Shown: piece by piece, positions 56,352-64,000 of the stretch
How the letters are laid out: each line of letters begins with the position of its first letter
How positions within the stretch are numbered: the stretch's first letter is position 1
Origin: an uncultured Hyphomicrobiales bacterium
GTDB lineage: Bacteria > Pseudomonadota > Alphaproteobacteria > Rhizobiales > Beijerinckiaceae
DNA: 64,000 nt
NCBI GenBank assembly: GCA_903825465.1
Contig: CAIKAR010000030.1
Span: 274,865 to 338,864, forward strand
Direction: 5' to 3'
Translations under genes and position numbers: made by a program
Notes under the pieces: model-generated
Databases searched by the model: none
Told to the model about the DNA's origin: nothing
The model's input: the letters and a program-made list of their open reading frames with translations, nothing else

Positions 56352-57197
56352 CTATACTTTCAGCCGCAGGAACCGCAGCAGCCGCGGCGCGAAAAAACCG
56401 GGGTATGAGCCGGGGTCGTCGAGCGGATCGCCTATCCAGTAGTGCGGCGCGCCTTCCAATTGCATTGAGCGCGCGTAGATTTTCGCCTGCTTCAGCGCTT
56501 TGAAGAAGGGGATGCTTTGCGTCGCGGGATCGCAGACATCGTCGAGCGCGCCCCAGGCGACGAAGAACGCCGGCGCGTCGGGCCGGATGGTCGCGTAGGA
56601 CAGCGGCGACGATTCGAAATAGATTTTTCGGTCGTCGAGCAGGCTCTTGCCGAGGAAAGGCGTGGTGATGTGCTCGCCGGCGCGCGCCAGCTGGTCCCAC
56701 TGCCACTGCGCCGCCAAGTCGTAAATGCCGTAGATCGGCGCGACGGCCTTCACCTTCGCCGACACATGCGCGAAGTCGCCGACGCCCGCGTTGAACGGCG
56801 CCTCGTCGCCCGCCAGCGCCACCATCGACGTGAGATGCCCGCCGCAGGATTCGCCCATCAGCGCGATCCGATCGGGCGCGACTTTGAAATCCACGGCCTT
56901 GCCGCGGATGAATTGCAGCGCCGCGCGCACGTCCTGAATCGCGCGCGGATAAGAAGGCTCGCCCTTCCTGGCGATCGTGTAGGTCGGCGTGTACACGACA
57001 TAGCCTTGCCGCGCGAGCCATGGCGCGAAATATTGAAACACATCGGTGGTCGCCAGCCGCCAGCCGCCGCCATGAACCGCGATCATGGCGGGGAACGGGC
57101 CCGGGCCTTTGGGAATGTAGAGGTCGCCGCGCAGCGAGGCCTCGCCGCGGCGCAGATATTCGACGTTTTCGTGAATGTCGATTTCAACGTCGGACAT
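56352..57197 (-). CDS. Alpha/beta hydrolase, esterase/lipase (BD-FAE/HSL-like)
   Basis: 281-aa esterase of the alpha/beta hydrolase fold. The oxyanion HGGG is in MIAVHGGGWRLATTD, the nucleophile elbow is MGESCGGHLTS, and the acid lies in WGALDDVCDPATQS. The HGGGW motif places it with hormone-sensitive-lipase-like and carboxylesterase proteins acting on short-chain esters. No signal peptide is present. It is the last gene of a three-gene minus-strand operon with another hydrolase (9 nt) and a Bug-type binding protein. Confidence 0.87.
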   Translation of the reverse strand: MSDVEIDIHENVEYLRRGEASLRGDLYIPKGPGPFPAMIAVHGGGWRLATTDVFQYFAPWLARQGYVVYTPTYTIARKGEPSYPRAIQDVRAALQFIRGKAVDFKVAPDRIALMGESCGGHLTSMVALAGDEAPFNAGVGDFAHVSAKVKAVAPIYGIYDLAAQWQWDQLARAGEHITTPFLGKSLLDDRKIYFESSPLSYATIRPDAPAFFVAWGALDDVCDPATQSIPFFKALKQAKIYARSMQLEGAPHYWIGDPLDDPGSYPGFFAPRLLRFLRLKV

Positions 57198-57206
57198 GCG
57201 GCGTCC

Positions 57207-58025
57207 TCAGCCGTGAATCGATTTCAACACGGCGAGGATTTCGGCGGCGACTTCGTCCGGACGCTCGAGCGGCGTGAGATGCCGGGCCTTCGGCAACAAC
57301 GTGTAGGTCGAGCCGGAAACGCCCTGACGCAGCGTTTGCGCCATGGCGGGCGGGGTCGCGTAATCCTCCTCGCCGACGCAAATCCGCGTCGGGAATTTGA
57401 ACGACGGCAATTTCGCGCGCAGATCGAACGAGCCAAGCATGACGCAGGTCGCCGCGTAGGCCGCCACGTCATTGGCCAAGAACACATCGACGCAGTTTTT
57501 CACGACGTCCGGACGCGCCGCCTTGAATTCGTCGCCGAACCAGCGCGTCAACTGAAAGTCGATGAGCGCCGACAAGCCCTTTTCGACCGCCGTGTTGGCG
57601 CGCCCGGCCCAGGCCTTCGGCGCGTCCTCGCCATACCACGCCGTCGTGTCGATGAGCGCGAGGCCGGCGACGCGCGCGCCGTGGCGCGCGGCGAAGGCGA
57701 GCGTCACCGATCCGCCCATCGACGAACCCGCGACGACGGACTTGTCCCAGCCGAGATGGTCGGACAAATCACCGAGATCGTCGGCGAAACGATCCATCGA
57801 ATAGGGACCGGCCGGCTTGGCCGAGCCGCCGTGGCCGCGGCAATCGAGCGCGACGGCGCAAGCGCCCGCCTTGACGAGGCGTTCGGCCACCGGACGCCAG
57901 TAGGCGTGGTCCATCGCCAGGGAATGCACAAGCGTCGCCCGGCGCTTGGACGCGCGGTCGCCGTGGATTTCGTAGACGATTTTCGCGCCGTCGCCGGCGG
58001 TGAACGAACCCATCGCGCCTGTCAT
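57207..58025 (-). CDS. Alpha/beta hydrolase (haloperoxidase/lactonase-like)
   Basis: 272-aa alpha/beta hydrolase. The nucleophile elbow is VAGSSMGGS, the upstream loop LDCRGHGGSAKPAGPYSMDRFADDL is typical of 3-oxoadipate enol-lactonase and haloperoxidase-like enzymes, the acid lies in ICVGEEDYATPP and the His in PKARHLTPLERPDEV. It is cytoplasmic and lies 12 nt after the Bug-type binding-protein gene. Together with the neighbouring esterase it could process an imported ester or lactone (inference). Confidence 0.87.
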   Translation of the reverse strand: MTGAMGSFTAGDGAKIVYEIHGDRASKRRATLVHSLAMDHAYWRPVAERLVKAGACAVALDCRGHGGSAKPAGPYSMDRFADDLGDLSDHLGWDKSVVAGSSMGGSVTLAFAARHGARVAGLALIDTTAWYGEDAPKAWAGRANTAVEKGLSALIDFQLTRWFGDEFKAARPDVVKNCVDVFLANDVAAYAATCVMLGSFDLRAKLPSFKFPTRICVGEEDYATPPAMAQTLRQGVSGSTYTLLPKARHLTPLERPDEVAAEILAVLKSIHG

Positions 58026-58037
58026 TCCGGCGTTCCC

Positions 58038-59063
58038 CTATTTCGCGTCCGGCATCAAATACACCTTGCGCACCTTGTCGACGAGGTCGGGCGGCAGATC
58101 GCCCAGCTCCTCGACGACCTTTTGCAGCTCGGCTCCGCCCATCGGAATGATGGCGATGCGCGAAGCGTTGAAATCCGAGATGAAGTCCGCATCGTTGATC
58201 GTTGCGTCGAAGGCGGCGCGCAGCGCGGCGACGCGGTCGGCCGGCACGCCGGGCGTCGTCAAAACGGACTTGCCGACATCCGCGGCCGCGACCACCGCGC
58301 GCATGATCCGCCGGTCGTCGTCGTTTTTCACGAGATCGGTCGCCAACGGCACGTCGGGCAGATCGGGATGCTTGGCGAGGGCGTACTGGACCAGGACGTT
58401 GATCTTTTTGTCGCGCAGCCAGTCGGGATGCTGCGAGGTGACCTGTTCCCACGCCGTCGAATGCGCTTCCGCTTCGCCGCGCTCCAGCGCCAGAAGCGCT
58501 TCGTTCGAGCCGACGTATCCCATGACGAGCTTGAATTTCGTGCCGACGAGGTTGTTCAGCACATTCGGATAAATCGCCGTCGTCGATCCCGCTCCCGTCG
58601 CCGCCAGCGTCACGACGTTGGTCATGGCGTCGGCGATGGTCTTGATCTTCGATGTCGCCATGGTGATCGTGGCGCCGACGGAGGTCGTCTCGCGCCCAAG
58701 CCAATTGAACTTCGCCGAAGCGTACTTGACGCCCGTCGTGCCGAGCTTTTCGTCGATGGGCAGCGTCGGCGCCATGAGGCCGAGCGTGGTGCCGTCCTTC
58801 GGCGCGATGTTGTAAACGTAGTTCGCCGCCACGAAGCTGCCGCCCCCCGGCATGTTGCGGGTGATCACGGTGGGATTGCCGGGAAGGTGCTTGCCAATGT
58901 TGCGCGCCAACGCCCGCGCGGCGATGTCGTTCGACGAGCCCGCCGCGTAGCCGACGATCATCTCGATCGTCTTGCCTTTGTAAAAGGTCGCGACATCGGC
59001 TTGCGCGTGGGCCGCGGTGGCGGCGATCGGCGACAACGCGGCGATCAGGATGTATGGACGCAT
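58038..59063 (-). CDS. Bug/TctC-like solute-binding protein heading a hydrolase operon
   Basis: Secreted 341-aa binding protein of the same divergent Bug branch as the protein at 46053-47060: IEMIVGYAAGSSNDIAARALARNIGKHL, NMPGGGSFVAANYVYNIAPKDGT, ATGAGSTTAIYPNVLNNLVGTKFKLVMGY. The signal peptide is MRPYILIAALSPIAATAAHA. Two alpha/beta hydrolase genes follow at 12 and 9 nt, so the three are an operon. The binding protein may recruit the ester or carboxylate that the hydrolases process; no TctA/B transporter genes are present. Confidence 0.84.
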   Translation of the reverse strand: MRPYILIAALSPIAATAAHAQADVATFYKGKTIEMIVGYAAGSSNDIAARALARNIGKHLPGNPTVITRNMPGGGSFVAANYVYNIAPKDGTTLGLMAPTLPIDEKLGTTGVKYASAKFNWLGRETTSVGATITMATSKIKTIADAMTNVVTLAATGAGSTTAIYPNVLNNLVGTKFKLVMGYVGSNEALLALERGEAEAHSTAWEQVTSQHPDWLRDKKINVLVQYALAKHPDLPDVPLATDLVKNDDDRRIMRAVVAAADVGKSVLTTPGVPADRVAALRAAFDATINDADFISDFNASRIAIIPMGGAELQKVVEELGDLPPDLVDKVRKVYLMPDAK

Positions 59064-59158
59064 GGCTCGGTTCTCTCGACGCGGGAGGCCCCGCTTTTAG
59101 AGGCGTGGACGATTGGCCGCAAGACCGCCGGTTTCGCCATGATCGGCGTCCACGCCGG

Positions 59159-59764
59159 CTATTTCGCGGCTTCGCTCAGCCGCGCGGCGTAACGCGCCAT
59201 CTGGTCGATCTCGATGTTCAGGCGGTCGCCGGCGCGGCGCTCTCGCCATGTCGTCGCTTCGAGCGTGTGGGGGATGAGGAGGATTGTGAACACGTCGCCG
59301 GCCACGCTGTTCACCGTCAGCGAGGTTCCGTCGAGGCAAACCGAGCCCTTCTCCGCGATAAACCGCGCGAGTTCCCGCGGCGCCTCGATCTCGAAACGGG
59401 ACATTCCGTCGAAATCGTCGCGCTTCAACACGCGCGCGACGCCGTCGATGTGGCCGCTGACCAGGTGCCCGCCGATCTCGTCGCCGATTTTCAACGAACG
59501 CTCGGTGTTGACGCGCGTCCCGACCCGCCAGTCGCCGGCGGTGGTGCGCGCCAGCGTTTCCGCGCCGACATCCACGTCGAACCAGCCGCGGTTTCCGCCG
59601 CCTCCCGTGGCGACCGCGGTCAGGCAGGGTCCGCCGCAGGCGATCGACGCCCCGAGGGCTATGGAGTCCGGATCGTAGCTTGTCGCGACCCTGACGCGGT
59701 TGAGTTGGCCCCGGTTCTCGATGGCGACGATCTCGCCCACATCGGTAACGATGCCGGTGAACAT
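59159..59764 (-). CDS. ribE: Riboflavin synthase, alpha subunit
   Basis: Final enzyme of riboflavin synthesis, which dismutates two 6,7-dimethyl-8-ribityllumazine molecules, 201 aa. The protein is two repeated lumazine-binding barrels: [15 protein letters not shown] at the start of the first, GGHLVSGHIDGVARVL in the second, and the CLTAV and SLTVN strings in matching positions. The start codon shares one base with the ribD stop (TGATG), coupling the two. Confidence 0.95.
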   Translation of the reverse strand: MFTGIVTDVGEIVAIENRGQLNRVRVATSYDPDSIALGASIACGGPCLTAVATGGGGNRGWFDVDVGAETLARTTAGDWRVGTRVNTERSLKIGDEIGGHLVSGHIDGVARVLKRDDFDGMSRFEIEAPRELARFIAEKGSVCLDGTSLTVNSVAGDVFTILLIPHTLEATTWRERRAGDRLNIEIDQMARYAARLSEAAK

Positions 59765-60903
59765 CAGCTTGACCTTTCCAGATGCTTATAGCGGTCGACG
59801 CCGGCGACGCCGTCGGCGAACGGCCTGTAGCGCGAGGGATCGGCGAGCGCCGCGCGCGAAACGGCGTCGAGGGCCTCGACGCCGCGCCGCGCCAGCGGCT
59901 TGGGGCTGGTGAAAACGGCGACCTCGTCGGCGAGGCCGCGCGCGATCAGTTCGGCGGCGACCCGCGGGCCGCCTTCGCTGAACACGCGCGTCACGCCGCG
60001 CGCGCCGAGCGCCTTCAGCGCCAGCCCCAGGTCGATATGGCCGCCAGCGCCGAGCGCCACGCGCAGAACCTCGACGCCGGCCTCGGCGAGCGCTCCCTCG
60101 GCGCGCGCGTCGGCGTCCGGGCCGGCGACGACCAGCGTTCGCCAGGCGCGCGCCGTCGCCGCGAGGCGCGATGTCGTGGGCAAGCGCAAGCGCGTGTCCA
60201 GCACGACGCGCAAGGGCCGCCGGTCGGTCAGTCCCGGCGCGCGGACGGTCAAGAGGGGATCGTCGGCGAGCGCGGTGCCGACGCCGACCATGATCGCGTC
60301 GTGCGTGGCGCGCATGATCTGCACGCGGCCGTCGGCGGCCTGTCCGGTGATGCGCAGGCGGGGGTCGTGGGCGTCGCCGGCGGCGTAGCCATCGGCGGTT
60401 TCGGCGAGCTTCAGCGTCGTCATGGGCCGGCCTTCGGTGACGCGCAGAATGTGGCCGAGCGTGAGCCGCCGCGCCTCGCGCGCGCCCACGCCGACCAACA
60501 GGCCGATGCCGGCTTCCACAATCTTCGCGTGGCCGCGTCCGGCGACCCTCCGGTCGGGATCCTCGATGGCGGAAACGACGCGCGCCAGCCCGGCGGCGAC
60601 GATCGCTTCCGCGCAAGGCGGCGTCACGCCGTGGTGGCTGCACGGTTCTAGGCTGACATAGAGCGTGGCGCCGCGGGCTTTTTCCCCCGCGTCCCGGATG
60701 GCCTCCGTCTCCGCGTGAGGCCGCCCGCCTTGCTGGGTCGCGCCGCGCCCGACGATCACGCCGTCGCGCACGATGAGGCAGCCCACAGCTGGATTGGGCG
60801 CGGTCAGGCCAAGGCCGCGGCGGCCATAGGCGATCGCGGCGGCCATGAACGCCGCGTCGGTCCGCTCGTCGAGCGGCGCGTCGGGATCGAACCGCCGGCT
60901 CAT
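59764..60903 (-). CDS. ribD: Bifunctional riboflavin deaminase-reductase RibD
   Basis: 379-aa enzyme for steps 2 and 3 of riboflavin synthesis. The N-terminal deaminase has the zinc site HAETEAI and the [15 protein letters not shown] double-Cys motif; the C-terminal reductase has [32 protein letters not shown] and [14 protein letters not shown]. Both domains are complete. Its start overlaps the nrdR stop as ATGA and its stop overlaps the ribE start, so nrdR-ribD-ribE is one translationally linked unit. Confidence 0.96.
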   Translation of the reverse strand: MSRRFDPDAPLDERTDAAFMAAAIAYGRRGLGLTAPNPAVGCLIVRDGVIVGRGATQQGGRPHAETEAIRDAGEKARGATLYVSLEPCSHHGVTPPCAEAIVAAGLARVVSAIEDPDRRVAGRGHAKIVEAGIGLLVGVGAREARRLTLGHILRVTEGRPMTTLKLAETADGYAAGDAHDPRLRITGQAADGRVQIMRATHDAIMVGVGTALADDPLLTVRAPGLTDRRPLRVVLDTRLRLPTTSRLAATARAWRTLVVAGPDADARAEGALAEAGVEVLRVALGAGGHIDLGLALKALGARGVTRVFSEGGPRVAAELIARGLADEVAVFTSPKPLARRGVEALDAVSRAALADPSRYRPFADGVAGVDRYKHLERSS

Positions 60904-61400
60904 GGCTCTCCGGGCGCTCCTTCCCGCCCTGAGGCGCCGGATTCGCCGTCGTCGCCGGCGAGTTCGTCGACGATGGCCCCGAAATCGCGGGCCTCGGTGA
61001 AATTGCGATAGACTGACGCGAAACGCACATAGGCGACGCCGTCGAGTTCGCGAAGGCCTTCCATCACCAGTTCGCCGATGCGGCCGCTGGGGATTTCCGC
61101 TTCGCCCGCGCTTTCAAGCTGGCGCACGATGCCGTTGATCATGCGGTCCACGCGGTCGGGATCGACGTTGCGCTTGCGCAAGGCCACGTCGAGCGAGCGC
61201 GCCAGCTTCTCGCGGTCGAAGGGCGCGCGGCGACCGGTTTTCTTCACCACCACGAGGTCGCGCAGCTGAACGCGTTCGAACGTGGTGAAACGGCCGGCGC
61301 AGTCCGGGCAGACGCGTCGGCGCCGGATCGCGGCGGACTCCTCCGCCGGACGCGAATCCTTCACCTGGGTGTCGAGGCCGCCGCAATAGGGGCAACGCAT
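60900..61400 (-). CDS. nrdR: Transcriptional repressor NrdR
   Basis: Repressor of ribonucleotide reductase genes, 166 aa. The N-terminal zinc ribbon has CPYCGG and CPDC pairs (C3, C6, C31, C34), followed by [10 protein letters not shown] and an ATP-cone domain ([27 protein letters not shown]) that senses ATP/dATP. The position between glyA and ribD is standard in Alphaproteobacteria. A low-complexity Gly/Ala/Glu tail ends the protein. Confidence 0.96.
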   Translation of the reverse strand: MRCPYCGGLDTQVKDSRPAEESAAIRRRRVCPDCAGRFTTFERVQLRDLVVVKKTGRRAPFDREKLARSLDVALRKRNVDPDRVDRMINGIVRQLESAGEAEIPSGRIGELVMEGLRELDGVAYVRFASVYRNFTEARDFGAIVDELAGDDGESGASGREGAPGEP

Positions 61401-61474
61401 GGGTTCGTCCTTTTGCGCCGCCGCGCCGTTATTCCAACCAGTCGGCGGGAAGACGGAATTTCATAGCGCCGCTT

Positions 61475-62773
61475 TCAATAAATCGGAAACCGCCGCGTCA
61501 ACTCCTCGACCTTGAGCTTGACGCCCGCCTCGACCGTGGCGTTGCCGGCTTCGCCGTTTTTGGCGAGCCCGTCCAGCGTTTCGGCGATCAACGCGCCAAT
61601 CTCGGCGAATTCGGCGACGCCGAAGCCCCGCGAAGTCGCCGCCGGGGAGCCCAGGCGGACGCCCGACGTGATCATTGGTTTTTCCGGATCGAAGGGCACG
61701 CCATTCTTGTTGCAGGTGATATGGGCGCGGCTCATCGCCGCTTCAGCGGCTTTGCCGGTGAGTTTTTTCGAGCGCAAGTCAACCAGCATCAGGTGGTTGT
61801 CTGTGCCGTCGGTCACAAGGTCGAAGCCGCGCGATTTCAAGGCGTTCGCCAGCGCCGCCGCGTTGGCGACCACCGCCGCCGCGTAAGCCTTGAAGTCGGG
61901 CCGCAGCGCCTCGCCAAACGCGACCGCCTTGGCGGCGATCACATGCATCAGCGGGCCGCCCTGAAGACCGGGGAAGATCGCCGAATTGATTTTCTTGGCG
62001 ATGTCCTCGTCGTTGGTCAGCACGAGGCCACCGCGCGGGCCGCGCAGCGTCTTGTGGGTGGTCGATGTCACGACATGCGCGTGCGGGAAGGGCGAGGGAT
62101 GCGCGCCGCCAGCCACCAGCCCGGCGAAATGCGCCATATCGACCATGAGAACCGCGCCAACCGCGTCGGCGATCCGCCGAAAACCCTCGAAATCCCAGTG
62201 ACGCGCGTAGGCCGAGCCGCCCGCGATGATCAGTTTGGGCTTGTGCTCGTGGGCGAGTTTTTCCACCGCCGCCATATCGACGCGCTGGTCGTCGCGCCGG
62301 ACGCCGTAGGACACCGGCTTGAACCATTTGCCGGACATGTTGACCGGCGAGCCATGGGTGAGATGCCCGCCGGCGGCGAGGTCCAGCCCCATGAACGTGT
62401 CGCCGGGACGCAGCAGCGCCAGAAACACCGCCTGGTTCGCCTGGCTGCCGGAATTCGCCTGCACATTGGCGAACCCGCAATCGAACAGTTTTTTGACGCG
62501 GTCGATCGCCAGCGTCTCGGCGATATCGACGAATTGGCAGCCGCCGTAATAGCGCCGGCCCGGATAGCCCTCGGCGTATTTGTTGGTCAGCACCGAGCCC
62601 TGAGCTTCCAGCACAGCGCGGGAAACGATGTTTTCAGAGGCGATCAACTCGATTTCCGAGCGCTGCCGGCCGAGTTCAAGGCCAATGGCGCGGGCGATTT
62701 CGGGATCGCTGTCGGCGAGGTCGGCGCTGAAAAAAGAGTTGGACCGGGCGGCGCTGGCGGCGGTGGCGGACAT
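61475..62773 (-). CDS. glyA: Serine hydroxymethyltransferase
   Basis: PLP enzyme that interconverts serine and glycine with tetrahydrofolate, the main source of one-carbon units, 432 aa. The PLP-binding Lys lies in [48 protein letters not shown] and [15 protein letters not shown] are family signatures. The ATG at 62773 is chosen because [15 protein letters not shown] starts the family; the frame extends 26 codons upstream. It heads the glyA-nrdR-ribD-ribE run (74 nt to nrdR). Confidence 0.97.
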   Translation of the reverse strand: MSATAASAARSNSFFSADLADSDPEIARAIGLELGRQRSEIELIASENIVSRAVLEAQGSVLTNKYAEGYPGRRYYGGCQFVDIAETLAIDRVKKLFDCGFANVQANSGSQANQAVFLALLRPGDTFMGLDLAAGGHLTHGSPVNMSGKWFKPVSYGVRRDDQRVDMAAVEKLAHEHKPKLIIAGGSAYARHWDFEGFRRIADAVGAVLMVDMAHFAGLVAGGAHPSPFPHAHVVTSTTHKTLRGPRGGLVLTNDEDIAKKINSAIFPGLQGGPLMHVIAAKAVAFGEALRPDFKAYAAAVVANAAALANALKSRGFDLVTDGTDNHLMLVDLRSKKLTGKAAEAAMSRAHITCNKNGVPFDPEKPMITSGVRLGSPAATSRGFGVAEFAEIGALIAETLDGLAKNGEAGNATVEAGVKLKVEELTRRFPIY

Positions 62774-62900
62774 GGGTTCCTCGATCGCGTTTCGCCGCGC
62801 CGCCGCCGGAGGAATCGGAAGCGGGGCCGAAACGCGCGCGGGCCTTAGCATGTCGGCTGGCGCGGGGACAAGAAAAGTGGTCCCCGCCGGGCGGCGACCC
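62774..62900. other. glyA upstream region with hairpin
   Basis: No gene seen. A perfect 7-bp inverted repeat (CGGGGAC 62863-62869, GTCCCCG 62880-62886, 10-nt A-rich loop) lies about 100 nt before glyA. Together with the tRNA piece and the AT-rich stretch to 63091 this makes a 318-nt gap between genes. No riboswitch fold was recognised. Confidence 0.5.
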
Positions 62901-62950
62901 CTCCCTTCACACGGGAGGGGTCACAGGTTCAATCCCTGTCGCGCCCACCA
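62901..62950 (+). tRNA. tRNA-Val(CAC) 3' fragment, candidate attachment site
   Basis: The 50 nt read as the 3' half of a tRNA: anticodon stem CTCCC/GGGAG around loop TTCACAC (anticodon CAC, U33 and A37 in place), variable loop GGGTC, T arm ACAGG-TTCAATC-CCTGT, acceptor strand CGCGCCC, discriminator A and encoded CCA. The 5' half (acceptor GGGCGCG and the D arm) is absent upstream, where glyA leader sequence begins. Tyrosine integrases commonly recombine in tRNA 3' halves, and one follows 142 nt downstream, so this is most likely an att core rather than a working tRNA gene. Confidence 0.8.
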
Positions 62951-63003
62951 TTAAAATCAATGACTTAGCCGATTTTCAGCGCCAAAAACCACTTTCAAAA
63001 ACC

Positions 63004-63048
63004 ATAAACGGATCCTAAACGGTTTTCTTTTGTTCACTATCCGTTTAT
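63004..63048. repeat. Three TAAACGG boxes before the integrase gene
   Basis: ATAAACGGAT (63004-63013) and its exact inverse ATCCGTTTAT (63039-63048) flank a third TAAACGG (63016-63022). A TATAAT hexamer overlaps the right box (63046-63051). Position between att and integrase suits integrase arm sites, or an operator of the int promoter. Confidence 0.5.
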
Positions 63049-63091
63049 AATTAGTTTTCTATGCTTAAGCTTTGCTATAGTGGAGCGGCTT

Positions 63092-63843
63092 ATGAATGTG
63101 GCGGTTGAAAACCCAAAACCAAAAAGAGATCGTAAAGCCAAGACAGAGTTAGACAGCCGCTCATTCAGAGACGGCGCTATCTATCTCTTCAAAAGAGCGG
63201 ACTACGTTAAACCAACGTGGTTCTGTCGGGTCAAAGTACCCAACGCCAAGGGCTACGTGTCCTGCTCTACCAAAACCACGGACGAGCATCAGGCGTTCGC
63301 CTTCGCCAACGACCTCTTCAACAAGACCCTTGTCAAAGCAGCGAGCGGACAAGAGGTGAATTCGAAAAAGACAACCATCGCCATCAAAGAATTCGTCACT
63401 CACATCAAGGCGACGGAGAGCAAAAGAGCCACAACGACGACACGGGCTCAGTTCCTTGAAAAGACGGCGACCTTCTTTGGCTCAAAGCGCCTGAAAGAAA
63501 TCACCACACCCACGCTGATTGATTTGAACGATTGGATCGTGGCTAATTCAAAGAAACAATCTTTATCGCCCAACACCATCAAACGCTATTCAACGGACTT
63601 GAAGCAGTTTTTCAATTGGTGCTTGGAAAAAGACTACATTGAAAAGCTCCCCCGCTTTCCCAAGACCAAAACCGACAATAACCGCCGCCCCCACTTTGAT
63701 AACAAGGATTGGAGAAAGCTGACACGCCGTCTCCAAGAATTCGTGAAAGCGGATTATCCGTGGATCGTCCGTGACCGTAAGATGCTTGTGAACTATGTGC
63801 TGATATTAGCCAACACAGGAATACGGGTCGGAGAAGCACGGAA
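63092..63843 (+). pseudogene. Tyrosine recombinase (phage-type integrase), interrupted
   Basis: Site-specific integrase, first ~250 residues only. Starts ATG after GGAGCGG. Residues 1-95 form an N-terminal arm-binding-like region (SRSFRDGAIYLFKRADY, YVSCSTKTTDEHQAFAFANDLFNK). Residues 100-200 are a SAM-like core-binding domain (LKEITTPTLIDLNDWIVANS, LSPNTIKRYSTDLKQFFNWCLEKDYIEKLP). The catalytic domain begins with the first Arg in LANTGIRVGEAR and then stops matching: the frame stays open to the window end, but the sequence becomes GC-rich IS DNA. The H-x-x-R and Tyr of the active site are missing, so it is inactive unless restored elsewhere. Codon and base use are much AT-richer than the chromosome, a sign of transfer. 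Confidence 0.85.
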
Positions 63844-64000
63844 TGCCGATTCCGACGAAGCCGCCCGGGTCGCGAGCCTCGCTGGCCGATGGATTTGTGT
63901 CACCGACCGTGGCGCCTGGTCAAGCCTTCCTCGATTGCTTTCCTCGTATGCGACGCATGCTCTCGCCGGTGAGTTCGATGCGGTGAGCGTTGTGGACGAG
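63844..64000 (-). mobile_element. IS21-family insertion sequence, one end
   Basis: GC content rises sharply after 63843 within the integrase frame. The segment contains the 3' end of istB on the minus strand, about 76 nt from the presumed element tip, which starts TGCCGATTCCGAC, in keeping with the TG-starting ends of IS21-family elements. The other end, istA and any target duplication lie beyond the window, so the exact boundary is inferred. Confidence 0.65.
63920..64000 (-). CDS. istB: IstB-type helper ATPase, C-terminal end (partial)
   Basis: The minus strand from the window edge reads LVHNAHRIELTGESMRRIR and ends KQSRKA-stop. The VHNAHRIEL-GESMR string is the characteristic C-terminus of IstB, the AAA+ ATPase partner of the IstA transposase in IS21-family elements. 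Only the last 26 residues are in the window. Confidence 0.85.
   Translation of the reverse strand, partial: LVHNAHRIELTGESMRRIRGKQSRKA

Noticed and set aside
56517..59192. 891-codon plus-strand open frame opposite the Bug-hydrolase operon
   Set aside because: Shadow frame; the minus-strand proteins have complete catalytic motifs and signal peptides. The same reasoning removes the long frames at 16145-18418 and 373-2175.
59159..62773. FMN riboswitch in the riboflavin genes
   Set aside because: ribD and ribE are coupled directly behind nrdR with no leader long enough for an FMN element.
62850..62900. Possible 5' half of the tRNA-Val gene
   Set aside because: No GGGCGCG acceptor strand or D-arm pattern can be placed here; the sequence forms its own GC hairpin instead.

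Overview
This 64 kb window is high-GC chromosomal DNA of an alphaproteobacterium, most likely order Hyphomicrobiales (Rhizobiales). The evidence is its gene neighbourhoods (amtB-ftsK-lolA-xth, leuS-lptE-holA, lptC-lptA-lptB-rpoN-ptsN, ahcY-divL-tsaE/amgK-murU-addB-addA, ftsY-ispZ, glyA-nrdR-ribD-ribE) and its alphaproteobacterial cell-cycle proteins: a DivL pseudokinase with Tyr in place of the phospho-His, an RcdA/DUF1465 protein and a CtrA-type box before ftsK. The family cannot be fixed from the sequence. The mix of a MetF-like protein, c-type cytochromes and a molybdenum hydroxylase would fit a Beijerinckiaceae-like organism, but that is inference.

Layout. 1-4.4 kb: end of an ammonium transporter, two terminators, ftsK, lolA and exonuclease III. 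4.4-7 kb: a response regulator with a cyclic-nucleotide-binding partner, an L,D-transpeptidase and YggS. 7-12.3 kb: leuS-lptE-holA facing transaldolase. 12.3-18.4 kb: a minus-strand accessory block with a Bug-type binding protein, two linked membrane proteins and a lone molybdopterin hydroxylase large subunit. 18.5-20 kb: DUF1192, a candidate small RNA, rcdA and rpmE. 20-23 kb: an ABC exporter and an orphan iron-type binding protein. 23-29.6 kb: RNase D, LPS transport genes lptC-A-B, rpoN, ptsN and glucokinase. 29.6-42.8 kb: ahcY with a palindromic operator, divL, a TsaE-sugar kinase fusion, murU (peptidoglycan recycling) and the AddAB recombination nuclease.

42.8-52 kb is accessory: a metallopeptidase, three orphan secreted proteins, a cytochrome c followed by a modular heme/beta-propeller protein, and a MetF-like protein paired with an HTH-methyltransferase. 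52-54.7 kb: ftsY-ispZ facing an RluA synthase. 54.7-59.1 kb: alpha/beta hydrolases, an SDR and a compact Bug protein-hydrolase-hydrolase operon. 59.1-62.8 kb: glyA-nrdR-ribD-ribE.

From 62.9 kb the sequence changes character. A 50-nt 3' piece of tRNA-Val(CAC), with no 5' half, is followed by AT-rich DNA with repeated TAAACGG boxes and a tyrosine integrase. The integrase is cut after its first catalytic Arg by the end of an IS21-family element, whose istB 3' end reaches the window edge. This looks like the border of an integrated island whose integrase has been inactivated.

The core genes cover envelope biogenesis (LolA, LptA/B/C/E, peptidoglycan recycling, L,D-transpeptidase, IspZ, FtsY), cell-cycle control, and one-carbon/methyl metabolism (glyA, ahcY, MetF-like). 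The accessory parts hold many secreted binding proteins with no transporter genes beside them.
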